A DNA stretch of 64,000 bases. Source: Perilla frutescens (Eukaryota > Streptophyta > Magnoliopsida > Lamiales > Lamiaceae). The position numbers and the translations under genes were made by a program. A model generated the notes under the pieces. The model was given only the letters and a program-made list of their open reading frames with translations. It made no database searches and had not been told where the DNA came from. Of the stretch, positions 58,604 through 64,000 are shown piece after piece (position 1 is the first letter of the stretch; the number at the start of each line of letters is the position of its first letter). The stretch lies in the NCBI GenBank assembly GCA_026008535.1, contig BRKX01000018.1:20530088-20594087 (forward strand). Direction: 5' to 3'.

Positions 58604-61600
58604 TGTTGAACAAGGTTCTTGGAAATTTCAATAGCACTAGCATTATCACACAACAAGGTAAGTGATGAGCTTGTCATGCCATAGTCCTTCAATATTTGGT
58701 TCAACCACACCATCTAAGCACAACAACTAGTAGTTGCAACATATTTGGATTCAGCTGTTGACAAGGAGATGCAATTTTGTTTCTTTCCTGACCAAGAAAC
58801 CATATTGCTCTCCAAAAAGAAGCAACCACCACTTGTGCTCTTCCTATCATCAACATCGTCTGCCCAGTCTGAATCACTGTATCCAATAAGGCTGGTGTTG
58901 GTATCTTTACAATACCTAATTCCAAAGTCGACTTTACCAGCAACATATCGAATTATTCTTTTGACAGCCTTCAAGTGAGACTCCTTAGGTTGAGCTTGGT
59001 ATCTAGCACATACTCCAACACTGAACATGATATCAGGTATGCTGGCAATCAAGTAGAGCAAGCTTCCGATCATTCCTCTGTACATTGTTGGATCAACATT
59101 GACTCCAACATCGTCTTTGCTCAGTTTTTCAGAGGATCCCATTGGTGTTTTCATAGGCTTTGCAGCTTCAAGTCCAAAGCGCTTGATTAGATTTTTGGCA
59201 TACTTACTTTGGGATATAAAAATCTCATCTTTATCTTGCTTGATTTGGAGACCAAGAAAGTAGGTCGATTTCTGACCATGCTCATCTCAAATGTGCTGCA
59301 CATTGCATCAATAAACTCACTAAGGAGGTTAGAAGAAGTGGACCCAAACACAATATCATCAACGTAGATTTGTGCAACAGTAATGTGTTTGTGAATCCTT
59401 TTGATAAATAATGTTTATCAACCACGCCTTTTGAAAAACCAAAGTCAATTAAAAACTCCATAAGTCGAGCATACCAAGCTCTAGGAGCTTGTTTAAGCCC
59501 ATATAAGGCCTCGTGTAATTTCAGCACATGGTTTAATTTTTCGTGACATTCAAAGCCTTTTGGTTGTTCAACATAGGATTCCTCATTCAAAATGCCATTT
59601 AGAAAGGCGCTTTTGACATCCATTTGATGCAATGCAAACCCAATGTGACAAGTAATGGCAAGTAGGAGACTGATAGACTCTATTCTAGCAACATGAGTGA
59701 ATGTTTCATCATAGTCTATTCCTTCTACTTGTGTATAACCTTGAGCCACTAGCCTGGCTTTGTTTCTGACCACATTACTAGACTCATCAGTCTTGTTCTT
59801 AAAAATCCATTTAGTTCTAATAGCATTTTTATTTTCAGGCCTTGGAACCAATTCTCACACATTATTTCGAACAAACTGAATCAACTTATCATGCATTGCT
59901 TCTATCCAAAATTCATCTTTTAGTGCTTCCTTGACATTTTTAGGTTCAACATTCGATAGAAAGCATGATATGGACACAAGGTTAATAACTGTTGATATGC
60001 AAACCTGTTTGACTAATTCAGCAACATCGGTTGAGTTCTTTGTTCTGGTTTTGACCTCTTGAGATCCATCACCAATGATTTGGAAATTTGGGTGATCTCT
60101 TTTTATTCTCCTTGGAGGATCACATCTTGGTTCATACTGAGCCAATGGAAGTTGTTCATCATCACTTTCAGATGAGGAGTCTGAGTCTGGTGTCTGAGGT
60201 GATGTTGATTCCTTCACTGAAGGAGAAAAACATTGGATTTGACATCAGGACTTTTCACAGGACTTTTGTCAGTGTTACTGGACTCCTTTTCAGCAACATC
60301 TAGTTCATGTAAGAGAAATGACACATTATCTTCTTCAGTTCTTGTTACCAGGCCTGCAAGATCATCAAACACAACATTGACAGATTCTTGTACGGCCTTC
60401 GTTCTTAGATTAAGAACCCGATATGCTCTGTTGTTTTGAGCATATCTCAAGAACAATCCTTTGTCACTCTTGGAGTCAAACTTTCCAAGGTGATCTTTGT
60501 CATTCAAGATGTAACAGACACATCCAAACACATGAAAATATTTGAGATTTTGCTTTCTTTCTCTTAGAAGTTCATACGGAGTCTCCTTTCTTCCTGGTCG
60601 AAGATAGACTCTATTTCCGATGTGACATGTTATGTTAACAGCTTCAGCCCACAGCTTCTTTGAAAGCTCTTTGGCCTGTAACATTGCACATGACATTTCT
60701 TGTAGAGTTTGATTCTTTCTTTCCACTACTTCATTTTGTTGTGGAGTTTTGGGAGCTGAATACTCATGGAGTATTCCTTTCCTTTCACAAAAATCATCGA
60801 ATGCAGCATTCTCAAATTCTCTTCGATGATCTGTTCTTACGCATGTAATGTTGGTGTCAAATTGCAGACACATTGTGCGGCAGAATCTTTTGAAGATCTT
60901 GAAAGTTTCAGATTTTTCCTGCAGAAATTCAACCTAAGTATACCTTGAGAAATCATCAACAATGACAAGGATGAAACTCTTACCACTCATACTTTTTGTA
61001 TCGACTGGTCCCATGATGTCCATGTGTAAGAGTTGAAAGCATCTTGTTGTTTGACAACCACCCAGGCTTTTGTGAGGAATTCTGGTTTGTTTTCCCTTTT
61101 GGCAAGCACCACATACAACATCGTGATTAACATTCAGTTTTGGTAGGCCACGAACAGCATCAGACACAATCAGCTTTTTCAAATTTACCATGCTCACATG
61201 ACCGAATTTTTGATGAATCAACTTTGTTTCATCATTTACAGTCATGTTGCGGGTTTCATCTTTGTCGGCATGGTAGCAATTGTCAGATGCACGGCTACCA
61301 AACATTATGCATTTGTCATGTTTATCAAACACTTGACAAGTATTTTTATCAAACTTGACATGCATACCATCGTCACAAAGCTGACTAATACTGATCAAAT
61401 TGGCCGTCAATCCTTTAACATGTATGACATTCTAAAGCTTAGGAAAATATTTGACATTCAATATGCCCTTTGCGACAATGTTTCCTCGAGCTCCTCCTCC
61501 GTAGCTGACTTTGCCTTTGTTTGTAGTGGTATATTCATCAAGATACTCCTTATTACCGATCATGTGTCGAGAACATCCATTATTGAAGTACCATGTTCCG

Positions 61601-63484
61601 GCAATGTTAGCCTTCACTGACGTGTACACAACATTGCATATAACCTTCATCTTTTTGGACTTCATCGGATTCTTGTTCTTTGATGTGATCCCTGATGTTG
61701 TTCTCCCGGTTGCAACATCATCGTGAAACTTGAAGCAATGTTGTTTGATATGTCTAGGCTCCTGACAGTAATGGCACACATATTTTCGTACCTTTGAGCC
61801 TTTACATTGTTTCTGATCATCATCTTCAACATTGCTCCCTGGACGTGTTTGGGTTGTTTTCTTTCACAAATTTCACAACGTTGTTGTTTGAGAAAGACAT
61901 GGAAGTTTTGTTTGAGAATCTCAGTCCAGCCCTGTCTGTCTGTCCCAATGTGGCTTCGTTTAGGACATTTGTTCCTTGATTCCATTTCTGAAAGGTTCTT
62001 GAGGTGCTCTCCACTTCCTTCTTCAGTTTGGTGATTTCAGCATCACTCCTAGTGAGTCTAATTTCCAGACCTACAACCTTCTCTCTAAGAAGCTGATTTT
62101 CTTCCATAAGAAATCTCAGTTCTTTTGATTAAGTTGTCCATTAAATGTAGACTTCATTCACAACATCATTGAGCTCTTTAAGAGAGGTAGTGGGGCGCTC
62201 TTCCTGTGGATCAACCTCTTTGTTCTCATAAGTATGATTAAACTCATCCAGCAGAGTCATTGCATACCAATTAGTAGTATTGGGAGAGATCTCAGTGGCT
62301 TTAACTTCAACATCTGGGAGAACCTCATCTTCAATTTCACATTCTTCAATGTCCAGTTCGTCAAGTTCATCAATACCGTTCAGGGCATCAATAATCTGGT
62401 CATCTTCCTCCATGACGTTGATGAACAACACTCTCTGATCTGAATCATTTTCAGCATCAGACTCATCACGGAGAACATCATTGAAATTATTTCTTTGTCT
62501 TCTTCGTGCTGTTGGGCATTCATTGGAGTAATGACCAAATCCAGAACATGCTCTACATTGAACTGAATCAATGTCTTTCCCAGTGTCAGCAACTTCCTTC
62601 TTAACATTTGATCTTCCAAAGTTTAATGTTGATAAGGATGGAGAGTCAAACAGCCGTCGAGGTTTGATGTTTGGGGGGCTTTTCTTCATGGTTCGAACTA
62701 GTGAGTTGAACTTCTTTGTCAAGAGTACAACACTTAGATTCTCTTCATCGGTGATTTCCTAAAGACTGTCAACATCATCATGAACATCAGATGACACAGT
62801 TGTTGTCTGGAGAGCAATTCCTCTTGAAGTTGAGTTTGTCTTCTGGTTTTGCAGGTTCATCTCAAACGTTAGTAAGATGCTGACCGCTTCACTCAAACTC
62901 ATGATTCCCACATCATGTGCTTCTTCAATTGCAGAAATTTTCATATTTAATCTTTCTGGGAGAGCTCGAAATAACTTGCTAACCATGTTCTCATTGGAGA
63001 TTGAACTCCCAAGAGTGGTCGATTGATTTGAGATCTCACATAATTTTTCAGCATAAGATGAAATAGTTTCATCTTCAAACATGCGTAAATTTTCAAATTT
63101 TGATGAGAGTAGCCTCAGTTTGGTCTTTCTTACACTGGCAGACCCACAATGTTCCTGAAGAATGATCCATGCTTGATATGCAGTAACACAATTGCAAATC
63201 ATCTTGAAGCATGGAACATCGACTGAAACAAAAATCACATTCAGAGCGCGAGCATTAAAATTTGAGATTATTCTCTCATCATTTGTCCATTGAGATTCTG
63301 GAGTTAACACAAAATCTCCATTTGGACCTTCCATCCTAGGAGGGCTCCATTCTTCAATAACTGTCATCCATGCTCTTTTATCGATAGATTTGATGTAAAT
63401 CTTCATTTGAGATTTCCACATGACATAGTTACCACCATTGTTGTCTAGAGCAGGAGGACGACATTGATTAATCTAAATATCCAT
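58604..63484 (-). pseudogene. SIRE/Maximus gag-pol polyprotein, degenerate
   Basis: Gag starts at about 63484 (an early stop follows the ATG) with VMWKSQMKIYIKSIDKRAW, a UBN2-type gag core and a zinc knuckle CRACSGFGHYSNEC near 62530. Protease reads WYFNNGCSRHMIG near 61570, where the family has Asp-Ser-Gly, so the catalytic Asp is lost. Integrase shows VCGACQKGKQ and TPQQNEVVERKNQTLQ, RT shows MDVKSAFLNG, LYGLKQAPRAWYARL and IYVDDIVFGS, and RNase H shows AESKYVATTSCCA and LLCDNASAIEISKN before the nested element. The frame changes several times (near 62107/61985, 60214, 59855 and 59282) and has stops at 62759 and 62141. It is therefore older and more damaged than the other polyproteins here. 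Confidence 0.88.
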
Positions 63485-63532
63485 CACAGATTTCAAGCAA
63501 CACCGGATTGAGTACTTAGTGTGTCAAGTATC

Positions 63533-63546
63533 GGTTCTTGATGCCA
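63533..63546 (-). other. Primer binding site of the SIRE element (degenerate)
   Basis: On the element strand TGGCATCAAGAACC follows the 5' LTR end after two bases. It resembles the initiator tRNA-Met primer site TGGTATCAGAGC with changes. Confidence 0.55.
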
Positions 63547-63548
63547 CT

Positions 63549-64000
63549 TGTTAGAATTTGTTGCCTGAAACAATGTGAATTTTGGATGTAAATTGCAAAG
63601 TTAAATAAAATGTTGAAGCTAGTGTTACCACATTGCCTTCAACATGCAGCGGAAACGTAAATAAAACTTGGCACAAAATAAATTTTAAATCACATTCCTT
63701 ACGGCGTATGATTGCCTCAAGGCGAAATTCACCATCACAAGTGAAATATAAAAACAATGCTGATGTTGTCTCGGTTCACTCCCTTGACAACACTGCATAA
63801 AACATACAGAGGACTATCCTAGCTTCACTCACTCAAATAATCACTCAAAACAAACATATCTAAACACATAGATAGATTACAACAAGTCACTCTAAATCCT
63901 AGACTTCTCAAAGTTGATTATCTAACCTACACACGCAACTGGAATGAAAGTCTCCAGCTGATTGGGACGCTAGGCAGATGTCGAGGAAGATGTCTTGGAC
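63549..64000 (-). repeat. SIRE 5' LTR (truncated by window end)
   Basis: It starts TGTTAGAATTTGTTGCC on the plus strand and matches 46345-46582 and then 50995 onward. Only about 452 of an expected 1.06 kb lies in the window. Confidence 0.88.

Larger units (their letters stand above)
46344..64000 (-). mobile_element. SIRE/Maximus-type Copia retrotransposon carrying two nested LTR elements (runs off window)
   Basis: The left end is the 3' LTR (46344-51821 once the nested Gypsy is removed). The internal region is 51822-63548, and the 5' LTR begins at 63549 and leaves the window. LTR ends are TGTTAG (CGTTAG in the left copy) and CTCAACA on the plus strand. Gag-pol is followed by an env-like ORF downstream of RNase H, the diagnostic layout of the SIRE/Maximus lineage. 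A Gypsy relic sits at 46583-50994 and a gag-only element at 54039-58598. Multiple frameshifts show it is older than the two elements in the Ulp1 gene. Its left target duplication cannot be checked because the other end is outside the window. Confidence 0.88.

Overview
This window is nuclear DNA from a flowering plant, most likely a eudicot. The evidence is GT-AG introns in AT-rich DNA, two recognisable plant housekeeping-type genes, plant-specific domain families (DUF1985/Ulp1, FAR1-related, Myb/SANT-like, B3-like) and several nested plant LTR retrotransposons. Nothing bacterial, organellar or CRISPR-like was seen. I could not assign the species.

Layout. 1-4.3 kb is repeat debris: a truncated SIRE-type LTR, an inverted-arm LTR derivative, a decayed B3-like fragment and a GATC-rich degenerate repeat. 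5.1-10.4 kb (minus) is an apparently intact seven-exon monoacylglycerol lipase/caffeoylshikimate esterase-like gene with three CACGTG boxes upstream. 13.4-15.6 kb (minus) is a seven-exon purple acid phosphatase gene that looks expressible except for one extra A in a homopolymer in exon 3, which shifts the frame.

16.9-38.3 kb is one decayed DUF1985-Ulp1 cysteine protease gene (plus strand), split inside an exon by an 18-kb nest. A Copia element (18929-37014) sits in the gene, and an Athila-like Ty3/Gypsy element (25634-35950, minus strand) sits in that Copia's 3' LTR. Target-site duplications support both insertions; the outer one has one mismatch. The Ulp1 gene, the Copia polyprotein and the Athila polyprotein are mostly in continuous frames broken by nonsense codons, and these look like C-to-T or G-to-A changes at Gln, Arg and Trp codons.

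38.3-41.3 kb is intergenic, with small tandem repeats and about 460 bp of degenerate telomere-like TTTAGGG sequence. 41.3-46.1 kb holds relics of a GRF-like zinc-finger gene (plus), a multi-domain Myb/SANT-like gene (minus) and a FAR1-related gene with a MULE-transposase domain (minus). Together with the DUF1985-Ulp1 gene these may be the cargo and transposase of an old Mutator-like element, but no terminal inverted repeats were identified.

46.3 kb to the window end is a SIRE/Maximus Copia element (minus) with gag-pol and a downstream env-like ORF; its 5' LTR runs off the window. Two elements are nested in it. One is an internally deleted Ty3/Gypsy element in its 3' LTR (46583-50994, TSD CTTGA). 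The other is a gag-only LTR element (54039-58598, TSD GTGAA) cutting the RNase H domain. Only the lipase, and possibly the phosphatase, look like functional genes. Exon and LTR borders were read by eye from splice signals, family motifs and repeat alignment.
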